From the NCBI RefSeq assembly GCF_030548205.1, contig NZ_JAUORV010000012.1:107714-171713 (forward strand): 64,000 bases of DNA, written 5' to 3'. Source of the stretch: Aliiglaciecola sp. 3_MG-2023. Lineage in GTDB: Bacteria; Pseudomonadota; Gammaproteobacteria; Enterobacterales; Alteromonadaceae. The position numbers and the translations under genes are program-made. The notes under the pieces are model-generated. The model saw nothing but the letters and a program-made list of their open reading frames with translations. It was not told where the DNA came from and searched no databases. This document shows positions 56,213-64,000 of the stretch, in pieces (the first letter of the stretch is position 1; each line of letters starts with the position of its first letter).

Positions 56213-58234
56213 CTAAGTATTGGTAACTTTATCGGTGGAATATACCCTAAAATTGCGGATGATTTTATTGTTTTTGACCAGTCTGTTATTAAATTCTGCA
56301 TTTGACATATGCTGTTCTCCCTTTCCATTTACAACTCCTAGTTTTATTAGTTTTTCATCCAACCTCTTTTGATTTTTGTAGTTATCATCAAATTCCGCCA
56401 TCAACTCATGTTTGTTCAACAAAGGCGGTCTTTTTGCTTCATTAATGTAATCAAAATAATCAATATCTTGCTCGGCTAATTTCACTTTTATCCGCTCTTT
56501 TATGCGCGGAATTGAGTTATGGGCGAAGTCGTCATACACCATAAAAGTTACTTTGCCCGATGTGATATGAATTTTAACTACATCAGCCTCATTCCAATCT
56601 CCATAAATCATTGCCGCAGCACCAATATAAACTCTTAATATGATAGGTAACTCGTTAATGTATCGGGTTTGAACTAACATTGAATGACCTGCATTATAGA
56701 TAGCAGGAATATACTGATTAGCTTGCTCCACTGCCCTCTCAAGCAATTCGTAGTCTGCAATTTTAAAAAGCCATTCTTTTGCTTCTTCTTGGGCTAAATT
56801 CACGTTAACAAATAGAGCTTTGATATCTCTCTTTTTCCCTTCTGGCATACTTCTATAGGTTTTGCGTTTTGAGAAAAAACCAAGGGCAAAATATACTAAA
56901 TAGTCCTCGCGCCTTGCTGCTTTCGCTTGTTCAAACTCCAGCTTCCTTTCTGCATTCATTAACAAATTAAATAGCTTTTTAGTACTACCAAATAATTCAA
57001 CTAATAAGCTAGCTTCTGCAAATTCATCTGCTGCAGGAATTCGCCCAAGCTCCAGCACAGTGTTCCAAAATGCTTCTACTAGTTCATGATTTTGTTCGAG
57101 TAAGAGGCTAGTTTTTTGTGATTTAGTTGGAGATTTGTTTAGCGACGTCCATTGACGTTTTCTTTTTAATTTTGCAGATAAGTAGTTTTGTTCTTCCAAC
57201 TCATCTTTAAAAATAATGAAAATGCCTGGCCCAGCGGATATAGCTGTTTTTTCTAGTGAGTCTTCTAGAAATAATTGTAATTCAGTTTGAAAATAATATT
57301 TTTGAAAAGTATTGCGCGACGTAATAACACCATCTTTAAATTGGGTCATTTGTGCCAATTTTGATTCGCTTATCAGCATACAAGATACAATTAGAAAAAG
57401 ATCTGCTAGCTGATAAGCGTTATGTAAAGCCTCTATTCTTTCAGGTACATCTTCAATAACATTCAGTACAAACCCTAAATTTACAATATCAGCATTAAAT
57501 AGTTCAGCGTCTGGTCTAAAATTAGGGTCCCAACCAGATGCATCAATACCGTTTGCATGTAACTCAGCTAAATCGTCACCGAGTCCACAACCATAATCAA
57601 AAACACTAAAATTACCGTTTAAGTATCCCTTATTAAACAAAAATTTCATGGGCGTACTTAACCCATGACGAACTATTGCTGTTTTATGCCGATCAATCTT
57701 TTTTTCATTCGAATATGCTAGTGCACTAGCTCGAAATAATCGACCATCAACAAGCTCATAACCGGCGTTTGTAATGGTAGCTTCCCACCCCAACTTAAAA
57801 CCTATTGCTCTGGTATTTTCATACAACCCAGCCAACTCACCTTCCTGAGTGATTAGCGTGAACTCTTCATACAATGGATAGTTTGTTGTCACCATCAATT
57901 CTTTACGATGTAAAATGGGAGGGTTATCTGTTTTAGAATAGTCATTCATACGATGGTGTTTTTTAGTTAAATCAACAAACATACTTGTTTTTAATTCAGG
58001 GTAAGCTTCGCTGTCGAAGTCTGGATAAGATAGCAATGAAAACTGAAAAGATTGTTTTGAAAATTTAGCGATTTCCCATTGGAATGAAGACTGTTTCAGA
58101 GCCGATTGAATGCGGTTTATAAAATCTAGTAGCTGAGTATTTTGTATTGTTGAACGGTGAACATAAATTGCTTGAGGAGTAATTTTTCCAACAGATAACT
58201 CACTGATTAACTCTCTAAAGCTATTAGAATCCAT
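56213..58234 (-). CDS. DNA phosphorothioation-associated putative methyltransferase
   Basis: A 673-aa protein matching the Dnd-associated methyltransferase family I remember as TIGR04096. It has RHKTAIVRHGLSTPMKFLF (about 182-200), a SAM-binding motif VFDYGCGLGDD (211-221), GWDPNFRPDA, VNLGFVLNVIEDVPERIEAL, and GVITSRNTFQKYYFQTELQ. The C-terminal 300 residues are an extension of unknown fold. It probably methylates nucleic acid or a small molecule; the target is unknown. It follows the M15-like gene by 3 bp. Its presence beside dnd genes is a recurrent association, and its role there is not established. Confidence 0.85.
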   Translation of the reverse strand: MDSNSFRELISELSVGKITPQAIYVHRSTIQNTQLLDFINRIQSALKQSSFQWEIAKFSKQSFQFSLLSYPDFDSEAYPELKTSMFVDLTKKHHRMNDYSKTDNPPILHRKELMVTTNYPLYEEFTLITQEGELAGLYENTRAIGFKLGWEATITNAGYELVDGRLFRASALAYSNEKKIDRHKTAIVRHGLSTPMKFLFNKGYLNGNFSVFDYGCGLGDDLAELHANGIDASGWDPNFRPDAELFNADIVNLGFVLNVIEDVPERIEALHNAYQLADLFLIVSCMLISESKLAQMTQFKDGVITSRNTFQKYYFQTELQLFLEDSLEKTAISAGPGIFIIFKDELEEQNYLSAKLKRKRQWTSLNKSPTKSQKTSLLLEQNHELVEAFWNTVLELGRIPAADEFAEASLLVELFGSTKKLFNLLMNAERKLEFEQAKAARREDYLVYFALGFFSKRKTYRSMPEGKKRDIKALFVNVNLAQEEAKEWLFKIADYELLERAVEQANQYIPAIYNAGHSMLVQTRYINELPIILRVYIGAAAMIYGDWNEADVVKIHITSGKVTFMVYDDFAHNSIPRIKERIKVKLAEQDIDYFDYINEAKRPPLLNKHELMAEFDDNYKNQKRLDEKLIKLGVVNGKGEQHMSNAEFNNRLVKNNKIIRNFRVYSTDKVTNT

Positions 58235-58237
58235 TAG

Positions 58238-58789
58238 TTACTCTTCCCATAAATCCGCGAATTTAATTTTGGTACCCTTTTTCTTTGGTATTCTTTTACC
58301 CGATTTAGATGTTCCCATTATTTGAATAAATTGAGAATTACTTGGGCCCACGCTTACATGAATGGGTCTGTTTGTTCCGTAAAAATAAACTCGGTCAAAA
58401 CTTAAATTTTCATTTATCCAGTCTGCCACTATGTGCATGTCATTTTCATGTTTTGCGACTATAAAATCGCATGCAGCACCAAATCTATCGCAATGTAGAT
58501 TATTTTTTGAATTAACTTCACATGAAGCATGTTGATCAAGTTTGGGCGCAATCCCTTTAGAATTTTTCTTTTTTATTAAATTCAGTAGGTAAGTTGAAGT
58601 AAATCCATAAGTCACATCGACTTGACCAAATTTGATTTGGACCGGGAGCAAAACCTTTTCACATAAAAGCTGAATTGCCGCTAGACTTTCGTTTGAGGGG
58701 GTATTCGATGTCACTTCTGGGTAGCGTGAAGTGTGCCAATTAATAACCTTCTCTACCAACTCAACTAGCTGATTATTAGATGTTTTCAT
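58238..58789 (-). CDS. Hypothetical protein, peptidase M15-like fold suspected
   Basis: A 183-aa protein. VTYGFTSTYLLNLI, a stretched H-x4-G-x-A-x-D-like motif in LHCDRFGAACDFIV, and IHVSVGP near the end recall the zinc site of M15A D-Ala-D-Ala carboxypeptidase-like domains (His, Asp, His). The spacing differs from the standard SxHxxGxAxD, so this is tentative. It has no signal peptide, so it acts in the cytoplasm. It overlaps the HTH gene by 14 bp and is followed 3 bp later by the methyltransferase. Confidence 0.65.
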   Translation of the reverse strand: MKTSNNQLVELVEKVINWHTSRYPEVTSNTPSNESLAAIQLLCEKVLLPVQIKFGQVDVTYGFTSTYLLNLIKKKNSKGIAPKLDQHASCEVNSKNNLHCDRFGAACDFIVAKHENDMHIVADWINENLSFDRVYFYGTNRPIHVSVGPSNSQFIQIMGTSKSGKRIPKKKGTKIKFADLWEE

Positions 58790-58958
58790 TAGCTAAAGTT
58801 TTTACTTTTGAATAGTAGAAGGCATTTCCAACTTTCTTAAACACAAGTTTACCGGCTTGCCGCAAGTGCATAAGTTCACATCCTGACACATTAAGATGTT
58901 CTCGCATTTGCTTGCTAGTTAGCCATTGCTCTTGAATTTCTTTATTTAAGGTAGACAA
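58776..58958 (-). CDS. Small excisionase-like helix-turn-helix protein
   Basis: About 60 aa with an HTH_17/MerR-like winged fold: WLTSKQMREHLNVSGCELMH then LRQAGKLVFKKVGNAFYYSK. Such proteins are small DNA-binding regulators or excisionases. I prefer TTG 58958, preceded by GGGGGC at good spacing, over TTG 58970, which has no ribosome site. It heads the four-gene operon to 56034 and a dyad sits directly upstream, so it may autoregulate. Confidence 0.7.
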   Translation of the reverse strand: MSTLNKEIQEQWLTSKQMREHLNVSGCELMHLRQAGKLVFKKVGNAFYYSKVKTLANENI

Positions 58959-58970
58959 AAATGCCCCCAA

Positions 58971-58985
58971 GACAGTGTTACTGTC
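58971..58985. promoter_or_regulatory. Inverted repeat upstream of the HTH gene
   Basis: GACAGT-GTT-ACTGTC is a perfect 6-bp dyad with a 3-bp spacer, 13 bp upstream of the preferred HTH start. It is a candidate autoregulatory operator. Confidence 0.45.
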
Positions 58986-59097
58986 ATATAAATATAAGTG
59001 ATTTTGTTAGATATAGTATTAACTACTATTGTCATTGAGTAAATCAGACAGAGTTTGCATTATGACATCTCTAAAAGTTAATTCATTTAGATGCATC

Positions 59098-59808
59098 TTA
59101 CTTGCTAGCTCTGCGCTTATCTCGAACATAAGTGCCCGAACCATTCTTTTGTTTGAGTTCAAATAAATCAATTTCTGCAAATAGATCGCTTAGCTTTTTG
59201 AAACCGTAATTCCTCTGATCGAAAGATGCATGGTTGGCGATATGTGTCCCTATCGCACCCAAGTTTGCCCAGCCGTCAACGTCTTCAGAAGCTAAAATGG
59301 CTAGGTGCAACATCTTCATTAATTTGCTGTCACTTTTAATACTGGGTTTTTTCTTAGTAACTGACTTTCCTTCGTTTTCTTTATCGTCCAGGTATATAAA
59401 TTTTGAGCAGCTATTTACGAAGGCCGCTGGCGCTTTGCGCTCGCCAAAGCCAATAACGAACTTGCCGTCAGCCAAAGCTCGGGTAACTAAAGGGGTAAAA
59501 TCACAATCTGAAGAGACTAAACACATGGTGTCTACATCTTTGGTATAGAGGATATCCATAGCATCAATAACTAATGCGATATCAGTGGCATTTTTGCCTT
59601 TGGTTAAATCGAATTGTTGGATAGGTTGAATGGCATATTCATGGAGTACGTCTTCCCAAGGTTTGATATTGGGGCTTTTCCAGTTGCCGTAGGCTTTTCG
59701 AATATTTACCAGCCCATAACGTGCAAGCTCCGACAGTATTTCGTCAATTTTGGCTGCGGGAGCATTGTCAGCATCAATAAATAACGCGATTTTGTCCTGT
59801 TCTTTCAC
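59098..59808 (-). CDS. NYN-domain protein with C-terminal OST-HTH
   Basis: About 236 aa. The N-terminal NYN (PIN-like) domain has acidic residues in ALFIDADNAPAAK, IALVIDAMDILY and VSSDCDFTPLVTRALADGK, the pattern of LabA/DUF88 putative nucleases. The C-terminus (about 165-225) resembles an OST-HTH/LOTUS RNA-binding domain (DVDGWANLGAIGTHIANHA, then GFKKLSDLFAEIDLFEL). Likely an RNA-processing or RNA-degrading enzyme in the cytoplasm. GTG 59808 is preferred because AAAAGGA lies just upstream. It stands alone, outside the Dnd operons. Confidence 0.88.
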   Translation of the reverse strand: MKEQDKIALFIDADNAPAAKIDEILSELARYGLVNIRKAYGNWKSPNIKPWEDVLHEYAIQPIQQFDLTKGKNATDIALVIDAMDILYTKDVDTMCLVSSDCDFTPLVTRALADGKFVIGFGERKAPAAFVNSCSKFIYLDDKENEGKSVTKKKPSIKSDSKLMKMLHLAILASEDVDGWANLGAIGTHIANHASFDQRNYGFKKLSDLFAEIDLFELKQKNGSGTYVRDKRRASK

Positions 59809-60048
59809 AATTCTAAATCCTTTTAACACTTAATCATCACTAGCAATATCAGCATAACTAACACGGTGTAATCAATGCTTTTGAGCTTGCTCCCGTATCA
59901 ATAACAATACGTTATTTTTTGCCTTCTCGGCTATCACTTACTGCTTTTTAAACCGCCTTTAGCCTCAAACCTTGGGGTGATTCGAGGCTATAAAGTTTAA
60001 TAACTCATTGTTAACGATGTTCGGTTGGGTGTATAAAATACCTTACCC

Positions 60049-61530
60049 TTAACTTCCAAATATGCGCTTAGCGTGGGTGATCAAGCCTGTTGTGACACTA
60101 CCAAAATGATTCCCGATGACAATCTCCGTATCGGGGAACATGGTGTTTATCCATTGTTTGATGACGGGGGAGATTGCGGTACCACCGGTTACAAAAATGG
60201 TGTCAGGGGTGGTACCTGATTGCAGTAAAGACTCGTTAACAATGGACTGAATTTGGTTTAGCTCGCCACTGATGGCGTCACCTAGCTGGTCGCGGCTCAC
60301 TGAGATTTGTAAGTTGTCTTCTATATAATCGAGGTTAACCTGGGCCAAATGGTCTTTAGATAGTGCTATTTTGGTTAATTCGGCACTTTTGTTTAATTTA
60401 AGCCCTAACTTGTTATCTCGTAAGGTTTTTAAGCGCTCAATTCGTTTGTCCAAAGACATAAAACAATAGCGTTGTAGCTCTACTCCGGTTCGATTTGAAT
60501 TAAATTCGCGCTGGGCAGCAACATCATTGACACACACGGCTTGCCTAAATAATGTGGGCGGAATGGGCAGTTCGTTGGTTAATATAATGTCTTTTCCAAA
60601 GTGCGGCATTATGCCCATTAAGGCTAATTTGTTGTCAATGTCGATGCCGCCAATGCGCTTTCCTGAACAACCAAGAATATCGCTTTCTCGACTCTCGTTG
60701 TTGATAGAGTTTGGCCCCAGTTTAACCACTGAGCAGTCGGTTGTTCCGCCGCCTAAGTCAATAATTAGTACGACTTTATCTTGGGTTAACTGTCGTTCGT
60801 AATCATAGGCTGCGGCAAGGGGCTCCATTAAAAATTCAATATCGTTAAAGCCCACCTTTTTTGCTGCTTCACTAATGATGTTAATGGCTTGGCTATTGCC
60901 GTCTCTTTCCTGTAGTCCATGAAAATTGACGGGCCGGCCTATCACAACCTGATCGAGCTCAACTGCCTTTATATACTCAGATTCTTCTTTTATAAACGCC
61001 AACATTTTTTCGATTACAGATGCGAATATGCCTTGTTGGGCTTTGGTAATTTTGGCCCCTAAAAACGACTTGGGCGATTTGATGTAAAAGCCATTTTCAG
61101 GATTGGCAATGTGCGCAAATTCCGCTTCTCGTCCAAACATAACGCCGCCACTGAATGCCAAGGCTTCGCCTATGCTTTGCATACGTTGATCCGTTTTAGC
61201 GTCTTCGCGGTTCTCAGCTCTGATCACTTTGCGATAAATATTAATAAGCTGTTCTTCAGTGAACACTTGCCCATGGGTGTCGGTTTGCGCTCTTTTGGTT
61301 TGCGCTGCTTTTTCTGCTTCCACACGTTCTGCTAATGCGTGTTCCGATATCTTTTCAGGCTTTATCACGCCGTGTTCTAAAAACACACAGGACGGAAGCG
61401 TGGTTTCGCCATCTTCTAGGGGAATAAGAACGGGTTCATTGTGTTCTATTATGCCAATGGAGCAATTCGACGTCCCCAAATCTAAACCTGCGAAGGTTCT
61501 ATCTTGTTTTTTGTTGCTGTTAAGTGCCAC
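60049..61530 (-). CDS. yegD: YegD-type Hsp70 family chaperone
   Basis: A 493-aa Hsp70-like ATPase with only the actin-like nucleotide-binding part. Phosphate-1 is AGLDLGTSNCSIGI, phosphate-2 is VLIIDLGGGTTDCSVV and the adenosine motif is FVTGGTAISPVI. The usual DnaK substrate-binding domain is absent, as in E. coli YegD. The start is GTG 61530. Role unknown beyond a chaperone-like ATPase. It stands alone on the minus strand. Confidence 0.88.
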   Translation of the reverse strand: MALNSNKKQDRTFAGLDLGTSNCSIGIIEHNEPVLIPLEDGETTLPSCVFLEHGVIKPEKISEHALAERVEAEKAAQTKRAQTDTHGQVFTEEQLINIYRKVIRAENREDAKTDQRMQSIGEALAFSGGVMFGREAEFAHIANPENGFYIKSPKSFLGAKITKAQQGIFASVIEKMLAFIKEESEYIKAVELDQVVIGRPVNFHGLQERDGNSQAINIISEAAKKVGFNDIEFLMEPLAAAYDYERQLTQDKVVLIIDLGGGTTDCSVVKLGPNSINNESRESDILGCSGKRIGGIDIDNKLALMGIMPHFGKDIILTNELPIPPTLFRQAVCVNDVAAQREFNSNRTGVELQRYCFMSLDKRIERLKTLRDNKLGLKLNKSAELTKIALSKDHLAQVNLDYIEDNLQISVSRDQLGDAISGELNQIQSIVNESLLQSGTTPDTIFVTGGTAISPVIKQWINTMFPDTEIVIGNHFGSVTTGLITHAKRIFGS

Positions 61531-61888
61531 TCAATACTCATTTAATTGAATCCCAATAAGTTTCCAACTCATTACACTGAAGTAAGAGCCTTGTGGGTGC
61601 TAATTGGGTAATTGTTTGTTGATGAAAAGTTGATTTCGATAAAAAAGCGCACCTACCAGCTTGCAAATCACCAAAAGGAGACAAGCGAAAAATAACCATT
61701 CCAGTGCGATGAAATCGGATAGTAAAGGGAATGTAGTGGATTTTCAATTTATGCTAGGTCTAAACACCTAATGTAAGCCTGTTGGAGTATTGTGGTTGGC
61801 CGTTTGAGTGTTGTCAAACCTTTGGTTAACCCAGTAATCTTGCCTTATTAGGTTAAAAATTCTTGACTTAAGATGTCACTATTGTAAG
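61531..61888. other. Divergent intergenic region, no gene seen
   Basis: A 69-codon minus-strand frame (61538-61747) exists but has no recognisable domain and odd composition, so I do not call it. The region should hold promoters for yegD and for the porin operon. Confidence 0.4.
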
Positions 61889-63139
61889 TTGAGTAAAAAA
61901 CATACCCTGTTCTTTCGTAAGGAGTACTGCATCTCGAATAAACATCGCACCCCAGCCTTTGTTTGTATTGCATTTTGTGTAGCGACTTTGTGGGCACCCA
62001 AAATATACGCGGAATCTGATAAACTCGCGTTTTCGGGGTTTGCTCGTGTGGTTATGGGTCACCTAGATGATGAGAATGCGGAATATGTGGGCTACGACAA
62101 CAGTATCAGTTTTGATCAACAATCACTTCTTGCCTTGCAAGCAGATTATACTTTCAGCGAGCAGCTTTCTTTAACCGCTCAGGTGATAGGACACACTGCT
62201 GAACAACGGGCTTCAGGCTTAGAGTGGCTTTATTTAACCTATACGCCAACCGACACGGCTCTTCAGATTAAACTTGGCAAGCAGCGAATTCCCTTTTTTA
62301 ATTATAGCGATAGCATCGATGTTGGCTTTGCCTACCCATGGTTAACCCTTCCCCAACAATTTTACGACACCGCATTCTTTTCGACATTTGAAGGCGTGTT
62401 GGCAAATTATCAATATGTGTATGACGCTTGGGTGATGAATTTTGAAGGGTATTGGGGCTATTACGATGACAAAATTTACTTAGCCACTGGCGAGATAGAT
62501 ACCAAGGTAACGGGGCTTTACGGATTTAATACCAGCGCATCCTATAACGGTTTCACGTTTCGAGCGGCCTACAACCAAGGTAATGCCAATCTAACCCTTC
62601 CCGGTGCTGCGCAGTTTGTTGATGTGCTTAATCAATATGGGTTTAGTCAAAATGCCGAATCTCTCAATCCTGATGGCCTGATCCATTTTTATCAACTCAG
62701 TGCCAATTATGAAAACGTAGATTATTTTGTACGTAGCGAAGTGGCAAAAATGAAGGGCGAAAGCGGCCCCGTGCCCGACATAGACAGCTTCTATATTTCC
62801 GTCGGTTACAACTTCTACCCCTATACGATATACATCTCTTATGGCGAACGAGACGTTTATTACGAGCACGGACCCAACGAAATCCCTTATGGCATTTCGG
62901 ATGAACTTGATTATTTGGCCGCCACCTACGAGTCGGTACTTAGCGGTTTTCCAGACGATAAGAACAAAGGGACTAAAATTGGCCTGCGTTGGGACTGGCG
63001 ATATAACGTGGCCTTGAAAGGCGAAGTAACTTACGTTGATGCTGAGAAAGTAAGCAATGATTTTGCATTAAAAGATCTCGGTGGATTCGATGGTCACGCC
63101 ATTTTGTACCAACTGGGTATTGAGTGGGTATTTTTATGA
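61889..63139 (+). CDS. Outer-membrane porin-like beta-barrel protein
   Basis: Porin-type protein with a signal peptide ending KIYAES, alternating beta strands (LAFSGFARVVMG, LSLTAQVIGHTAEQ, LQIKLGKQRIPFF) and a C-terminal aromatic-rich strand (YQLGIEWVFL). Its start is unusual: TTG 61889 is the only ordinary start codon before the signal peptide but has no ribosome site. A perfect TAAGGAG (61918-61924) sits 6 nt before an in-frame ATC at 61931, and starting there would give a clean signal peptide. It is followed by a PstS-like gene with an ATGA overlap. Confidence 0.85.
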   Translation: MSKKHTLFFRKEYCISNKHRTPAFVCIAFCVATLWAPKIYAESDKLAFSGFARVVMGHLDDENAEYVGYDNSISFDQQSLLALQADYTFSEQLSLTAQVIGHTAEQRASGLEWLYLTYTPTDTALQIKLGKQRIPFFNYSDSIDVGFAYPWLTLPQQFYDTAFFSTFEGVLANYQYVYDAWVMNFEGYWGYYDDKIYLATGEIDTKVTGLYGFNTSASYNGFTFRAAYNQGNANLTLPGAAQFVDVLNQYGFSQNAESLNPDGLIHFYQLSANYENVDYFVRSEVAKMKGESGPVPDIDSFYISVGYNFYPYTIYISYGERDVYYEHGPNEIPYGISDELDYLAATYESVLSGFPDDKNKGTKIGLRWDWRYNVALKGEVTYVDAEKVSNDFALKDLGGFDGHAILYQLGIEWVFL

Positions 63140-63555
63140 AAACATACATAACAATTATACTGATAGCAGCACTTAACTTATTTCAGGTAGCTAAGGCAAC
63201 TGACACTATTGTTGTGGTTGCCAATGTCTCCGACCGATCAATTCAACTCAACCGTCAGCAAATACGTAATTTGTATATGGGCGGAATGATGTCATCTGAT
63301 TTAGACGTTATTGCCTTACCACCTGACAATATCACCCGCATGAAGTTCAACACTAAAGTGCTAGGGTTAACAGAGTCGCGTATTCAATCCTATTGGGCGC
63401 AAATGCGCTTTACCGGACGAACGAAAGCCCCCAAAGAATTCGACGACGAACACTCTTTGCTCGAATATATCAAGCAACATGAAGGAACCCTAGGCTACCT
63501 ACCCGCAAGTACATCAATACCAAGTGACCTAATGGTAGTGTACACCGTTCAGTAA
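63136..63555 (+). CDS. Small PstS-like periplasmic substrate-binding protein
   Basis: A 139-aa exported protein (signal peptide ending near VAKAT) resembling a short phosphate ABC transporter substrate-binding domain. IVVVANVSDRSIQLNRQQIR and NLYMGG followed by ALPPDN and the late EGTLGYLP are the usual elements. Full PstS is over twice this length, so it is a one-lobe version. ATG 63136 overlaps the porin stop as ATGA. Porin plus short PstS-like operons are common in Alteromonadales; the ligand is not known. Confidence 0.85.
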   Translation: MKTYITIILIAALNLFQVAKATDTIVVVANVSDRSIQLNRQQIRNLYMGGMMSSDLDVIALPPDNITRMKFNTKVLGLTESRIQSYWAQMRFTGRTKAPKEFDDEHSLLEYIKQHEGTLGYLPASTSIPSDLMVVYTVQ

Positions 63556-63563
63556 CCACAACT

Positions 63564-63674
63564 TGTAGTCGGCGGCTTCAGCCCCGAGAGAGGGATATCC
63601 ATAACATGTAGTCGGTGGCTTCAGCCCCGAGAGGATGAATCCCCCACCATGGCCTAAAGACCATGCTACAGGTT
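63564..63674 (-). repeat. Rearranged opposite-strand copies of the 130-bp repeat
   Basis: Two copies of TGTAGTCGG(C/T)GGCTTCAGCC (near 63563 and 63607), a GAGGGATATCC segment, and CCATGGCCTAAAGACCATGC (63647-63666) are reverse-complement relatives of the tandem units at 35335-35815, in a different order and with substitutions. They start 8 bp after the PstS-like gene. Confidence 0.8.
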
Positions 63675-63803
63675 AAACAAATATTCATTCCTGAATATCT
63701 TGCCATGGTCAACGATGCTACCCAGCGAAAGCATCCTATTTTCTCGGCATAAGCAACAAACCATAGGATTACTTCAAATCCTTACTAATTCGTATGAAAT
63801 AAA

Positions 63804-63836
63804 AAAGCCCCTACGAAAAACGTAGGGGCTTTCTTA
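63804..63836. terminator. Intrinsic terminator
   Basis: Perfect 12-bp stem AAAGCCCCTACG / CGTAGGGGCTTT (63804-63815 and 63821-63832) with an AAAAA loop, followed by CTTATTTT. A-rich sequence on the other side lets it work for the minus-strand tRNA transcript as well. Confidence 0.88.
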
Positions 63837-63843
63837 TTTTATT

Positions 63844-63933
63844 TGGCGGAGAGAGAGGGATTCGAACCCTCGTTAGGTTTAACCCTAAACACACTTTCCA
63901 GGCGTGCGCCTTCAGCCACTCAGCCACCTCTCC
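63844..63933 (-). tRNA. tRNA-Ser (anticodon GGA)
   Basis: Minus-strand 90-nt tRNA including an encoded CCA end. It has the long variable arm of class II tRNAs (GTTTAGGGTTAAACC), the anticodon loop CTGGAAA with anticodon GGA reading UCC, the T-loop GGTTCGAATCC, and the acceptor GGAGAGG pairing with the 3' stem. It reads towards the terminator at 63804-63836. Confidence 0.96.
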
Positions 63934-64000
63934 AAAACTTTTAAATTACTCTTCGAATATATCGCAGAGTTAACACATCCATGATGATCGGCACCCAGTC

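Noticed and set aside
59098..61530. NYN nuclease plus Hsp70 as a two-gene defence system
   Set aside because: The genes are 240 bp apart with separate starts, and YegD-like proteins are common housekeeping-type genes. Nothing in the sequence links them.
61538..61747. 69-aa minus-strand ORF just before yegD
   Set aside because: Composition looks random, no domain, and it occupies the yegD leader. Without conservation data I do not call it.
63844..63933. tRNA-Ser as the attachment site of the phosphorothioation island
   Set aside because: No integrase gene and no direct repeat of the tRNA 3' end were seen inside the window, so I only note its closeness.

Overview
The window looks like the chromosome of a marine gammaproteobacterium of the Alteromonadales (Paraglaciecola/Glaciecola/Alteromonas type). 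Reasons are the TonB-dependent receptors with short associated operons, the TPR-sulfotransferase, MASE1-GGDEF and YegD-like proteins, and AT-leaning codon use. This is inference from gene content; there is no rRNA gene. The only RNA gene seen is a tRNA-Ser(GGA) at the right edge.

Left third (about 0.2-20.3 kb). A LysR and a LuxR regulator stand divergent to a nine-gene plus-strand operon: TonB receptor, TPR-sulfotransferase, TIM-barrel isomerase-like protein, AruI-like 2-ketoarginine decarboxylase, 2-hydroxyacid dehydrogenase, YjiH-type transporter, and a three-component Rieske oxygenase (oxygenase, reductase, ferredoxin). A shared terminator separates it from a convergent minus-strand operon: AruH-like arginine:pyruvate transaminase, aldehyde dehydrogenase, M20 carbamoylase-type hydrolase and a DDAH/arginine-deiminase-type enzyme, controlled by a divergent LysR with a palindromic site. 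Together they suggest uptake and breakdown of arginine or a modified guanidino compound. A predicted finish is 4-guanidinobutyrate -> 4-ureidobutyrate -> GABA, in place of the usual guanidinobutyrase.

Middle (20.3-36 kb). Ordinary accessory genes: a diguanylate cyclase, the broken tail of a CRTAC1-type (FG-GAP/ASPIC) protein, a secreted purine-nucleoside pair (adenosine deaminase and NUP family), a beta-lactamase-like lipoprotein, a zinc-ribbon/DUF4258 pair, a WYL regulator of the BrxR/CapW kind, a cyclophilin lipoprotein, and a second TonB receptor with an NTF2-like protein. It ends in four 130-bp tandem repeats and the N-terminal stump of a membrane-anchored restriction endonuclease.

Defence island (36.3-59 kb). 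This is a DNA phosphorothioation system. The restriction operon dptF-dptG-dptH is followed by a 52-codon overlapping ORF, a HARE-HTH membrane protein and a second DGQHR protein. It converges on the modification operon dndB-dndC-dndD-dndE; dndA is absent, as is common where IscS supplies the sulfur. DptH is about 2,420 residues and carries a PD-(D/E)XK-like motif, a sigma-70 region-4-like helix-turn-helix and a C-terminal HerA/FtsK ATPase. Overlapping inverted repeats lie directly upstream of dndB. A second minus-strand operon (excisionase-like HTH, M15-like protein, phosphorothioation-associated methyltransferase, 56-aa protein) follows.

Right end (59-64 kb). A NYN/OST-HTH protein, a YegD-type Hsp70, a porin plus PstS-like periplasmic protein operon, a rearranged inverted copy of the 130-bp repeat, a terminator and tRNA-Ser.
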